Below, one piece after another: positions 27,808-35,658 of a stretch of 42,848 nt of DNA (its first letter is position 1; every line of letters starts with the position of its first letter). The notes beneath the pieces were generated by a model, which saw only the letters and a list, made by a program, of their open reading frames with translations, made no database searches and was not told where the DNA came from. Source of the stretch: Planktothrix sp. PCC 11201 (lineage in GTDB: Bacteria > Cyanobacteriota > Cyanobacteriia > Cyanobacteriales > Microcoleaceae); the NCBI RefSeq assembly GCF_900009135.1, contig NZ_LT797704.1, positions 73,897 to 116,744 on the forward strand, read 5' to 3'. A program made the translations under genes and the position numbers.

Positions 27808-28605
27808 CTAAATGAACTTAATTATAAATTCCTGCACAATCTGATCTGGATCTTCTAAACATTGAACTGGATCACAGTATTCAATCAAAAAAATTCCCTG
27901 TTTTGATAAAAAATAATCTCGTTGTTCCTGTTTTTCAGTATCGGAATATTGAATCTCTAAAACACCTAATTTGCTATTATAACAAATTAAAAAATCTACC
28001 TGTTTATAGGGTTGATCTTCAAAATTTGGTAATTGAGCTTTAGAGTTAGGAAAAAATAGCACTCCCGCTCTATCCAACGCTTCCGCTATTTTAACTTGTT
28101 CTAAGGAATGAAAACGCCATTTTTTCCAAAAATATTCGGTTTTCTGTAAATGAGTTAAAGTCTCTGATAGCTGTTTTTCTTCAAAATCATCTATTGTTTC
28201 ACTTAGTTCTGATTCATTTTCTTTTATAAATGATTTATGAGATTCATTAAAGCAAGAATATAATCTTACATTTCTAAAGACTTTATCACCGGTTTTTCCA
28301 CTAACATTAACTCCAATAATTTTAGTTTTATGAATTGTTAAACTTTGCCTTCGTAAATACCGCTTTAAAACGGATTTTAGATTATTTCTTTTAACCTTTT
28401 CTTCAAAAACCTCTGAAAGTTGCTTCCACAATTTCGCCGCCGTCGATTTTATATATTCATTATCATAATTTCCCTGTTTGGCAATTTCTTCGTAGGATTC
28501 TCGACCTAGCCAACACTGCTTAAATATTAACTCCTGCACATCATTTAACTGTTCATCATCGTCTAAAACAGTTTCGATGATAGCCAGTGCTTCATCAATA
28601 TTCAT
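27808..28605 (-). CDS. HTH (vMAP-N-type) plus PD-(D/E)XK nuclease-like protein
   Basis: This 265-residue protein has an N-terminal helical HTH-like domain (about 16-70: DVQELIFKQCWLGRESYEEI to STAAKLWKQLSEVF). I recognise it as the domain at the front of cyanobacterial vWA-MoxR-associated, NACHT and similar conflict proteins. The middle (90-150) is low in motifs. The C-terminal part (about 165-262) matches the endonuclease domain often joined to this HTH: E175 in VKIAEALD, FFPNS, VDFLICY with D204, LGVLEIQY with E217 and Q219, then GIFLIEYCDP. That is a PD-(D/E)XK-like pattern. It starts a tight operon with an antitoxin-PIN pair. A role in defence is inferred, not shown. Confidence 0.75.
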   Translation of the reverse strand: MNIDEALAIIETVLDDDEQLNDVQELIFKQCWLGRESYEEIAKQGNYDNEYIKSTAAKLWKQLSEVFEEKVKRNNLKSVLKRYLRRQSLTIHKTKIIGVNVSGKTGDKVFRNVRLYSCFNESHKSFIKENESELSETIDDFEEKQLSETLTHLQKTEYFWKKWRFHSLEQVKIAEALDRAGVLFFPNSKAQLPNFEDQPYKQVDFLICYNSKLGVLEIQYSDTEKQEQRDYFLSKQGIFLIEYCDPVQCLEDPDQIVQEFIIKFI

Positions 28606-28956
28606 ATCAATAATATGGGATGAATGGTTTTTTACACAACCACAGATTCAGTACACAAGGGAAATACGGGTTTGGACGAGTGATTAAAAATCAAACTCCC
28701 AGGGTTTCCGGCTAGAGCCTCTGTGATATTGGGGTCAGTATATATCTTAGCAGCACTCGCCAAAATTAGCTACTTTTTATCACTTTTTGTTACTTTTTCT
28801 CACTGTGCAATCAACCGTTGAGTTGCTACAGTTTTAAAACAACTGTGAGCGATCGCACTCTACCTTACAGCCAGTAACAGCTAAAAACCAGATATATTCA
28901 GGATTCTAGCCATCAGACTCATATAAATTTAACCCATAGATAACCAGGAGATCAGG
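28606..28956. other. Divergent promoter region
   Basis: These 351 bases separate the leftward HTH-nuclease operon from the rightward RTX-calpain gene. They hold a pyrimidine-rich stretch (28769-28800) with three copies of ACTTTTT, an inverted repeat ACAGTT-N7-AACTGT (about 28828-28846), a HIP1 site, and AGGAG eight bases before the ATG at 28957. No gene is seen. Confidence 0.6.
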
Positions 28957-31578
28957 ATGTTTGGCCCCAGTAATGACGGATCTTTATACATTTTAGATGA
29001 CCAGTCCAATACTTTTTCCCTACAACCTAATTTTTTAACCCCCTACCCTGGTGGGTTACTAGGACTGGCCGGAAACGATAATATCACGGGTTCAGTTTCT
29101 CCAGAAATCATCAACGGAAATCAAGGAGATGACCTCATCCTTGGACAAGGAGGTGCAGATACCCTCTATGGCGGACAGAATAACGATACCCTCGATGGGG
29201 GAGATGATGATGATCTCCTGTTTGGAAACAAAGAGAATGATCTTATTGATGGGGGTTTAGGCAACGATAACCTTTTCGGTGGCCAGGGTGATGATTTTAT
29301 TATCGGTAATGATGGCAATGATCAGATTTTTGGCGATTTGGGTAACGATATCCTAGAGGGTGGTGCAGGTCAGGATACCTTAGAGGGTGGTGCGGGTCAG
29401 GATACCTTAACCGGGGGCGATGGTGCAGATGTCTTTATCCTAGAGGAAGATGCAGGTGCAACAGCAACAACTGTGGATGTGATTGATTTTGATAATGCTT
29501 CTGATAGTGTTGCTTTAGCGGGTGGAATCGGTAAAGCCGATATTACTTTAGAAGTAACTTCCGATGGAACGTTAGTTAAAAATCAACAATCCGGTGCAAT
29601 TTTAGCAAAATTAAGACCCCCACTTGAAGAAATGCCCCAACCTACATTTGAAGTGATAGGTCTAGATATGCCGCCACCTGTATCTGTACCTGTTACGGGA
29701 CTATTACAAGGGATTTCTGGGAATGACACCCTTGAAGGAAGTCTTGTAAACGGAACTAATGAGAATTTTGTCTTATCCGGTGTGCTGGCCAATCAAACGG
29801 TAACAGTTCAGTTGAACTCAACGGGATTTGATCCGAAGTTGCAAATTGTGGATCGTTTGACAGGAAATGTTATTGCTGAAAATAGCGATATCAGTAGTAC
29901 CGATACCAATTCAGAACTGTCTTTCAAGGCACAACTCGGTCAAAAATATGACATTGTTGTAGTCAGTGAAAATGGACAGAGTGGCAACTATACCCTTACC
30001 ACTTCTACCTCACAGCGACCCGTGGGAGAACTGGCTTTAAATCAGACCATTAATGCTGATTTGAGTGGGACGGATGACATCGAAAACCCGTTGCGTAACC
30101 GTAGCTTTAGTGAAGATTTCCGTTTAACCAATCTTCCTTCTGGTGAAGAAGTTGCGATTAACTTAAACTCCGGTAATTTTGACACCTATCTGCAACTGAT
30201 TAATCGTCAAACGGGGCAAGTTGTTACCGAAAATAATGATGTTTTAAACGCTTCTCCACCCACAGACGATTCTCAAATCAACTTTACTCCAGAAGCCGGG
30301 GTTGAATATATTGTTCGTGTCACCAGTTCGGCAGAAAATACGACAGGAAACTATACCCTAACTGCAACAAGTTCAACACCTACCCCCGTACCCTCGGACT
30401 TTTTCTCCACCTTCACCGATGATCAATTAGAAGCAATCTCCCGTGATAAAGCATCCGATGGGGAATTAAGCCGACAAGATATGTTAGATATTTTTGCCGA
30501 TGCCCAAGATGGAGGTACTGTTGATGCTAACGAGTTACAAGACTTACAGAAAATAACGGATCGAGTTAGCAATTCCACACCCTTTACCATGAAAGATTCG
30601 ACTTGGTATCTCTCAGATAAAGTGGTTGAAGATGTAAAAACCAAGAGTATTACTACTGCAATTGATAAATGGTTTAAAGGAACGGACAGACCTCCTGCTT
30701 CATTTACTTCATTTACTGTAAAAGATGGGAAAAGAGAATATAATCCAACAGTTTCTCTGCAATACACAACTTTACAGGGTTCCTTGTTTGGTAGTGATGG
30801 AGAAGCTCGAATCAAACATATTGATCAAAGACAATTTGGTGATTGTGTCCCACTAGCTATTCTGGGAGCAACCTTTGGTTCCCAGACCAGTGATGCTGAT
30901 AATCGTGCTAGTTCCATTATCCAAAATATGATTGAGGATAATGGAGATGGCACCTATACTATTCGTTTTTATAACGGCAGTAGTTCAGAGTATGTAACAG
31001 TTGATCGTCAGGTTGTAACCCAAAATGGACAACTCTATGGAGCCGCAACTGGTGATGGTAAATTAGATCCTAATAACCCTAACAATGGTGCAATCTGGGT
31101 ACCATTAGTTGAAAAGGCTTATGCACAGTGGTATCAAGATAGTCAGGGTGTTACTAATGGTTATAACGGTATTGGTAACGGGGCATCTATAAACGATGTA
31201 TTTCCTAGAATTACGGGACTTTCTGTTAACAATCCCCCATCCCCAGTATCTTCAACACCTTTTGATCAAATACAATCAGCGTTAAATAATGGCAAGTTTG
31301 TTGCTGTAGGTAGTAATAACGAAGCTGAGAAAAACTCAAGCTCTTTGATTTCCGGTTCTTCAGGAGGAACCCATGCTTATTCTGTAACCAATGCTTACGT
31401 TAACTCATCAAGTGAACAACGAATTATTGTTCGTAATCCTTGGGGTTATGACGGATATAATGTCGCAACTAAAAAGTATGTAAAAAGAGATGGTGATCAG
31501 GATGGATTCGATGGATTCATTGATCTTTCTTACAATGAATTCACATCTTACTTCTCCAATGTCGTGATAACGGTGTAA
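28957..31578 (+). CDS. RTX repeats plus two PPC-like domains plus calpain-type cysteine protease
   Basis: This 873-residue protein has an RTX block (about 40-160) with units such as GGQGDDFIIGNDGND that bind calcium. Two bacterial pre-peptidase C-terminal-like beta domains follow (about 245-350 and 360-470). A segment rich in Asp (DGELSRQDMLDIFADAQDGG) looks like an EF-hand-type calcium site. The C-terminal domain (about 540-873) is a C2-family calpain protease: C630 in RQFGDCVPLAILG, H806 in GGTHAYSVTNA and N827 in VRNPWGYDGY. It has no Sec signal peptide. RTX blocks usually sit near the C-terminus of type I-secreted proteins; here they are at the N-terminus. AGGAG precedes the ATG. It may be a calcium-controlled secreted or intracellular protease. 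Confidence 0.92.
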   Translation: MFGPSNDGSLYILDDQSNTFSLQPNFLTPYPGGLLGLAGNDNITGSVSPEIINGNQGDDLILGQGGADTLYGGQNNDTLDGGDDDDLLFGNKENDLIDGGLGNDNLFGGQGDDFIIGNDGNDQIFGDLGNDILEGGAGQDTLEGGAGQDTLTGGDGADVFILEEDAGATATTVDVIDFDNASDSVALAGGIGKADITLEVTSDGTLVKNQQSGAILAKLRPPLEEMPQPTFEVIGLDMPPPVSVPVTGLLQGISGNDTLEGSLVNGTNENFVLSGVLANQTVTVQLNSTGFDPKLQIVDRLTGNVIAENSDISSTDTNSELSFKAQLGQKYDIVVVSENGQSGNYTLTTSTSQRPVGELALNQTINADLSGTDDIENPLRNRSFSEDFRLTNLPSGEEVAINLNSGNFDTYLQLINRQTGQVVTENNDVLNASPPTDDSQINFTPEAGVEYIVRVTSSAENTTGNYTLTATSSTPTPVPSDFFSTFTDDQLEAISRDKASDGELSRQDMLDIFADAQDGGTVDANELQDLQKITDRVSNSTPFTMKDSTWYLSDKVVEDVKTKSITTAIDKWFKGTDRPPASFTSFTVKDGKREYNPTVSLQYTTLQGSLFGSDGEARIKHIDQRQFGDCVPLAILGATFGSQTSDADNRASSIIQNMIEDNGDGTYTIRFYNGSSSEYVTVDRQVVTQNGQLYGAATGDGKLDPNNPNNGAIWVPLVEKAYAQWYQDSQGVTNGYNGIGNGASINDVFPRITGLSVNNPPSPVSSTPFDQIQSALNNGKFVAVGSNNEAEKNSSSLISGSSGGTHAYSVTNAYVNSSSEQRIIVRNPWGYDGYNVATKKYVKRDGDQDGFDGFIDLSYNEFTSYFSNVVITV

Positions 31579-31599
31579 CTTTTTTTCTCGTTCCCAGAC

Positions 31600-31766
31600 A
31601 ACCCGCCCCTGCATTTGTGGACAGATAGGGCGGGTTTATTTGGGTTAATGATCATAACAAAAATTGACTCGAACCCGCCCCTACATCTCACAAAATCTGT
31701 AGGGGCGGGTTCGACAAAATCTTTCAAATCTCACAGATAATCTTAATAAACCCGCCCAACCCCACC
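31600..31766. repeat. GGGCGGGTT palindromic repeats
   Basis: Two adjacent units lie here, about 31600-31690 and 31696-31766. Each has AACCCGCCCCT or GGGGCGGGTT ends. The second is almost identical to the first unit near 10.13 kb. They follow the calpain gene and may also stop its transcription. Confidence 0.88.
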
Positions 31767-31768
31767 AA

Positions 31769-31840
31769 TGCTTACTTGATCTTGAGATTTTTGGGTTAAT
31801 TGTTATTATAGCAATTTAGGATCGTAGGAAATGCGATCGC
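31769..31840 (-). repeat. TA-island promoter repeat, copy A
   Basis: This is a roughly 70-bp repeat from ATGCTTACTTGATCTTGAG to ATGCGATCGC. Read on the minus strand it contains the extended -10 box TGCTATAAT (hexamer 31805-31810). No intact minus-strand gene lies ahead of it. Confidence 0.75.
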
Positions 31841-31952
31841 ACTGCATTGTTAAAAATGCGATCGCCCTTTTCTTTCCTAAAGTGCGATTTTTATGATCAA
31901 CTTCCTTTTTTGCCTAAAGTGCGATCTGGTTATGCTATATTATAAGTGCGTT

Positions 31953-31964
31953 TTGTATATACAA
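31953..31964. promoter_or_regulatory. Candidate BrnA operator at the brnT promoter
   Basis: The 12-bp palindrome TTGTATATACAA lies 4 bases before the brnT ATG and just after a possible -10 (TATATT near 31936). BrnTA operons are self-repressed by BrnA, so this is a plausible binding site. It is inferred from position and symmetry. Confidence 0.4.
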
Positions 31965-31968
31965 TATC

Positions 31969-32253
31969 ATGCAGTTTGAATGGGATGAAAATAAAAACGC
32001 CCAAAATCTCAAAAAACATGGCATTAGCTTTGAAGAAGCTCAAGAAATCTTTGATGGAATCGTTTTTAATGCCATTGATGAGCGTTTTGACTACGGAGAA
32101 ATCCGAGAAATCAGTATTGGTGCCATACAAGGTGTCGTTATCGTCACCGTAGCGCATACTGAAAAAAATGGAGTTATCCGCATCATCTGGTGCAAGAAAA
32201 GCCACTCGTCGAGAAAAAAATACCTACTATGACTATCTCGCCCAAACGACTTG
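31969..32253 (+). pseudogene. brnT: BrnT-family toxin, probably frameshifted near its end
   Basis: The frame from 31969 reads MQFEWDENKNAQNLKKHGIS, FEEAQEIFDG and GVIRII, the BrnT RNase pattern. After position 32190 it continues as WCKKSHSSRKKYLL and stops at 32232. The next frame reads ARKATRRENTYYDYLAQTT and stops at 32253, which is the expected BrnT end and includes the conserved ARK and RRE. One extra base near GG 32189-32190 explains this. The toxin core is present, so activity is not excluded. The in-frame TGA at 32232 overlaps the brnA ATG. A sequencing error is possible. Confidence 0.75.
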
Positions 32254-32483
32254 AGGAATTAGAAAATATTCCAGAATCTGCGATCGATACCTCTGATATT
32301 CCTGAATTAGATGCGAATTTCTGGGAAAAAGCAAAACTTGTAACACCACTGACAAAACAAGCTATTTCTTTAAAAGTTGATAGCGATGTATTAGATTGGT
32401 TTAAAAACCAAGGAAAAGGTTATCAATCTCTAATGAATGCCGTGCTGCGCTCTTATGTTGAACATCATATAAAGAACAGTTAA
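32229..32483 (+). CDS. brnA: BrnA-family antitoxin
   Basis: This 84-residue protein starts at the ATG at 32229, giving MTISPKRLEELENIPESAID. The C-terminal part (ISLKVDSDVLDWFKNQGKGY, QSLMNAVLRSYVEHH) is the ribbon-helix-helix-like DNA-binding region of BrnA/CopG-type antitoxins. It neutralises BrnT and represses the operon. The gene overlaps the end of brnT. A longer frame upstream of this ATG is only an overlap artefact. Confidence 0.88.
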   Translation: MTISPKRLEELENIPESAIDTSDIPELDANFWEKAKLVTPLTKQAISLKVDSDVLDWFKNQGKGYQSLMNAVLRSYVEHHIKNS

Positions 32484-32510
32484 TAAATATGCGATCGCAC
32501 TCTGATCTTC

Positions 32511-32580
32511 ATGCTTGATGTTGAGGTTTTTGGGTTAATTGTTATTATAGCAATTTAGGATCGAGGGAAATGCGATCACC
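32511..32580 (-). repeat. TA-island promoter repeat, copy B
   Basis: It has the same layout as copy A, from ATGCTTGATGTTGAGG to ATGCGATC, with the minus-strand extended -10 TGCTATAAT (hexamer 32544-32549). It directs transcription into the end of brnA, with no gene to drive. Confidence 0.75.
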
Positions 32581-32607
32581 TTTCTTTTCCCTTCCAAAAA
32601 TACTCCC

Positions 32608-33052
32608 TCAAATTCTCAAATTCTCCAACACTAAAACCGTTAACTCCGGTAAAGAAGGCAACCGGGCATCATTTGTCAAAAAAAATGAAGCACCCTCACA
32701 GATAGCTGTAGCCATTAAAATAGCATCGGGCGATCGCAAACTATAAATTGCCCTCAGTTGTGCTGCTTTTTCAGCAATATCTGGAGTTAATTCAACCACA
32801 GTTAAACCTTCTTGATTGAGCAATATTTCACGATATTCTTGAGCCAAGATAGTGTTTTTTTGTTGCAGGGGATGAACTAGCACTTCTAAAGAGCGTTACT
32901 GTTGATGTCACCAGCCTAAAATCACCGCGATCAAACGATTTAAAGAAAAGCCGCATCATCTCTATATACTTGGGATTTCGCTCCATAAAGTAAATCAAAG
33001 GCGCGGTGTCTAATCCCACAACTTTTCCCTGTAACCGGGCTATCCATTCCAT
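32608..33052 (-). pseudogene. VapC-type PIN toxin broken by one extra base
   Basis: The frame from 33052 reads MEWIARLQGKVVGLDTAPLI, the start of a PIN domain with its first Asp, and runs to VTSTVTL. It then goes off as FRSASSSP and stops at 32828. The next frame continues EVLVHPLQQKNTILAQ and later SPDAILMATAICEGASFFLT to the end at 32608. An extra A in the triple A at 32888-32890 (T on the coding strand) explains the break. With it removed, a full PIN protein of about 147 residues appears. Its start overlaps its antitoxin gene. Toxin loss is a common fate; a sequencing error is the alternative. Confidence 0.85.
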
Positions 33053-33255
33053 GAATTTCGTTCGTGATTCACATATTCTTGAGCATCAATCCCATGCCAA
33101 ATTTCCTCACCCAATCCTTCTAATTCTAAAATACTCCGTTTAGGTTTAGGCTGAAATCGGTGACGAACATATACTAATAATTCAGAGATAAGTCGCAGTT
33201 GCTCATCTGGTGTAAGTCTTAGAACCTCAGTCAGTACGCTGCTATAAGTAGACAT
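33040..33255 (-). CDS. Antitoxin of the broken VapC
   Basis: This 71-residue protein, MSTYSSVLTEVLRLTPDEQL and on, has a helical N-terminus and a basic/acidic C-terminal tail ending WHGIDAQEYVNHERNSWNG. It overlaps the toxin start by 13 bases. Its first 25 residues closely match the antitoxin at 35659-35913, which is paired with a MazF-type toxin. Just upstream lies repeat copy C with an extended -10. Confidence 0.82.
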   Translation of the reverse strand: MSTYSSVLTEVLRLTPDEQLRLISELLVYVRHRFQPKPKRSILELEGLGEEIWHGIDAQEYVNHERNSWNG

Positions 33256-33256
33256 T

Positions 33257-33324
33257 ATGCTTGATGTTGAGATTTTTTTACTGGTTGTTATTATAGCAAT
33301 TTACGATAGAGGGAAATGCGATCG
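33257..33324 (-). repeat. TA-island promoter repeat, copy C
   Basis: From ATGCTTGATGTTGAG to ATGCGATCGC, with the extended -10 TGCTATAAT on the minus strand (hexamer 33290-33295). It ends 2 bases from the ATG of the antitoxin it should drive, giving a leader of about 30 bases. Confidence 0.85.
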
Positions 33325-33359
33325 CCCTTAATTTTCCGAAGTGCGATCGCCCATCTTTC

Positions 33360-33605
33360 TTAAGCCTCAAACGGGTTAATCAATGTGATCTCAGCAATCC
33401 ACCGAAAATCGTCTATATTTCTTGTCACTAAAGTTATGCCATAAACCAAAGCTGTTGCCGCAATAATAGCATCCCCAAGAGTCATTCTCCTTATCTGTCG
33501 CAACGCCACTGCTTGATCAAGTACAGTGTTAGAAATCGGTAAAACCTCCACAACATCAAAAAACTCCTCAAAATACAATCTATAATCTTCAGTTAGTCGG
33601 TGATA
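33360..33605 (-). pseudogene. C-terminal part of a PIN toxin split by an IS630-type element
   Basis: It reads YHRLTEDYRLYFEEFFDVV to TLGDAIIAATALVYGITLVT and RNIDDFRWIAEITLINPFEA. It holds the third and fourth PIN acidic sites (D in LGDAI, D in IDDF). Its N-terminal part lies on the far side of the element at 34793-34914. Joining at the TA site gives a 121-residue PIN protein in frame. Confidence 0.9.
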
Positions 33606-34794
33606 AGCTGTTAAGCATCTAAATAGGGTATAATAAAAAACTAAGTTTAGAAAAATCAATAAAAAGATGCCTGCTAAAAATCACTTAAATGAAAAGCAAG
33701 TAGAGAAACTACAGAAAAGATTGAAAGAGGAAGAAAATGGACAAATTAGAGAAAGAATCTTGATTCTACTATTGCTAAATGATGGTAAAAAACAAAGTGA
33801 AATTGCCAATTTTTTGGGATGTTCAATAAATAAAGTATGTTATTGGTGTGTACATGGAGATCCGGACAAGTTAGAAAGCCTAAAAGATGAAAGAATGAAA
33901 GGAAATTATAGAAAAGCCACAGATAAATATATAGAGATATTATTAGAAACTGTAGAAAAAGAACCGGAAGAATTAGGATATGAATTTGGGAGATGGACAG
34001 GAGAAAGATTGGCAACTTATTTAGAACAAATCACAGAAATAAAATTAAGTGGTTCACAAGTGAGAAGGATATTAAAGAAAAAAAAGTATGTTTACTTGTG
34101 GGCAAAGTATAGCTTGGAAGAGAAAAGAGATCCAGAAAAAAGGAAATTATTTAAAAATAAAATAGAAGAGTATTTAAAAATAACAAAAGAAAGTCCAGAA
34201 CAATTACAGGTATGGTTTTGGGATGAAAGTGGATTTAATTTAAGAGTAATAAAAAGAAAGAACTGGTGTAAAAAAGGAAAGAGGAGAAAGATTAGAGGAG
34301 ACAGAAGAAAAGGAAAAGTTAATGTTATGGGAGGATTGAGGTACTCGGACAAAAAAAGATTTGTAGAATTTCTGGATAAAGGGAATGCAAATAATTTTTA
34401 TCAAGTGTTAAAAAGTTTTTATCAAGAGCTAATTCATGAGTGGGTATTAGCGGGAAATCAAGCAGAAGAATTTGTAGAAAAAGGAGCCAAGATTGTCATT
34501 ATTCTTGATAATGCAAGTTTTCACAAAAAAGAAGAATACCTAGAAAAAATCAAAGCAGAAATGCCGAATATCTATTTAGAATTTCTTCCAGAATATAGTC
34601 CAGATTATAATTTAATTGAATTGGTCTGGCATTCAGCTAAAGAATATATTGCTAATCGACTCTTTAAATCAGTTGATGAGCTAGAGTGTTTATTGCATCA
34701 GCTTTTAAATGAGGGACAGTTATCTATTAAATGGGGACGTAAACTTAAAAACAAAGGTAATGCTATAATCACAGTTTAAATGCACAACAGCTTA
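33604..34794 (+). mobile_element. IS630-type insertion sequence with TA target duplication
   Basis: The element proper spans 33606-34792 (1187 bp). Its ends are inverted copies: AGCTGTTAAGCATCTAAA on the left and AGCTGTTGTGCATTTAAA on the right. TA dinucleotides at 33604-33605 and 34793-34794 flank it, as expected for IS630/Tc1-mariner. It sits inside a PIN toxin gene. Confidence 0.92.
33667..34779 (+). CDS. IS630-family transposase
   Basis: This 370-residue protein has an N-terminal HTH pair (QKQSEIANFLGCSINKVCYW) and an HTH/winged segment to about 140. The DDE catalytic domain has D186 (WFWDESGF), D281 (IIILDNASFHKK context) and E318 (YNLIELVW). The D-to-E spacing of 36 residues fits IS630 (DD34-36E). 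No frameshift is seen, so the element may be active. Its AT-rich, Lys-rich composition differs from its neighbours. Confidence 0.95.
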   Translation: MPAKNHLNEKQVEKLQKRLKEEENGQIRERILILLLLNDGKKQSEIANFLGCSINKVCYWCVHGDPDKLESLKDERMKGNYRKATDKYIEILLETVEKEPEELGYEFGRWTGERLATYLEQITEIKLSGSQVRRILKKKKYVYLWAKYSLEEKRDPEKRKLFKNKIEEYLKITKESPEQLQVWFWDESGFNLRVIKRKNWCKKGKRRKIRGDRRKGKVNVMGGLRYSDKKRFVEFLDKGNANNFYQVLKSFYQELIHEWVLAGNQAEEFVEKGAKIVIILDNASFHKKEEYLEKIKAEMPNIYLEFLPEYSPDYNLIELVWHSAKEYIANRLFKSVDELECLLHQLLNEGQLSIKWGRKLKNKGNAIITV

Positions 34795-34914
34795 GCCCAA
34801 GACTTCAACGTAACTTATTGCCGATACAACTATGTCATGTTCGCCAATAAACTGCCTAATCTTCGAGTTTTCCAGTTGGGAAGCGTAGATAATAATATTA
34901 CTATCAAGTAGCAT
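34793..34914 (-). pseudogene. N-terminal part of the split PIN toxin
   Basis: From ATG 34914 it reads MLLDSNIIIYASQLENSKIR, then QFIGEHDIVVSAISYVEVLG, with the first two PIN acidic residues (D4, and E in SYVEVLG). It is cut at the TA site by the IS630-type element. The ATG overlaps the antitoxin stop in TAATG. Confidence 0.9.
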
Positions 34915-35177
34915 TATTCATCCCTACTTGGAAGTGGACGATCTTGACGCAATTCTCGCTGCCATTCCACAGGATCGCTAATATCAGCACAGACATTACT
35001 TGCTGCAATTTTTTCCAATATTTCAACTGTTTTTTGGCGGCGAAACTCAGCACTTAGACTTGATCGATCTTCTTGTAAAGTAACGTAAACTCTGATCGGG
35101 TGATCGCTCTGTTTGGGAACCTCCCGCGCCCATTCTAAAAGGTTTCCCTTCAATATAGCTTCATATATTCTCTGCAT
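34914..35177 (-). CDS. Antitoxin for the split PIN toxin
   Basis: From ATG 35177 this is an 87-residue protein, MQRIYEAILKGNLLEWAREV and on, with an N-terminal beta-helix region and a charged C-terminus (DPVEWQRELRQDRPLPSRDE) able to wrap a toxin. A TTG at 35189 would add four residues but is less likely. The stop overlaps the toxin ATG. A mutated second copy of this gene and its upstream region lies at 37.94-38.13 kb. With its toxin disrupted it is now an orphan. Confidence 0.83.
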   Translation of the reverse strand: MQRIYEAILKGNLLEWAREVPKQSDHPIRVYVTLQEDRSSLSAEFRRQKTVEILEKIAASNVCADISDPVEWQRELRQDRPLPSRDE

Positions 35178-35310
35178 ACCATCTCTCAACTATTTTTTTA
35201 CTATTCTAACTCTTGAATGACTGTTTCGTCCCTGTCTTCCCCAAACGGTGATCGCACATTTCTATCTTCCCCAAAAATGTGATCGCACTCTGATCTTCTC
35301 CAAAATGCGA

Positions 35311-35658
35311 TTAAACTTGACCAGGCAAATCCAACGCAATTAATAGAGCTTGATTCAGCAGAAGTATTGCTTCATCACTAAGTATTCCTCGTAAACTCAA
35401 TAAACGAGATTTAGATAATACCCGTACTTGATCTGCCATAGCTATAGAATCGTTGGTTAATCCACCGTCGGGAGCTTTAATTAATACTTGAGTCGGATAA
35501 ACTCGTTTACCAGTTTGATAAGTAGTGCAGGGAATAGCTAAAACTACAGGGCTATATGTATTGATTGTAGCTCGACTAACGATAATAACAGGACGGGTTC
35601 CTCCTTGTTCAGAACCCTCAACAGGTTCAAGTCGAGCATCATAGACTTCTCCCTGTGT
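35311..35658 (-). pseudogene. MazF/PemK-type toxin without a start codon
   Basis: The frame reads TQGEVYDARLEPVEGSEQGG, then TRPVIIVSRATINTYSPVVL and LLNQALLIALDLPGQV. This is the MazF fold, with the conserved GEV start and the GSEQGGTRPV loop. MazF-type toxins are endoribonucleases. Upstream the frame meets TAA, the stop of its antitoxin, and no ATG, GTG or TTG occurs before the conserved part. An ATG just before ACACAG would restore a normal 4-base overlap, so the start was probably lost by a small change. Confidence 0.83.

Noticed and set aside
33360-33659. A start at 33659 for the C-terminal PIN fragment
   Set aside because: The extra N-terminal residues come from the end of the IS630-type element; the true fragment begins at the TA junction at 33605.
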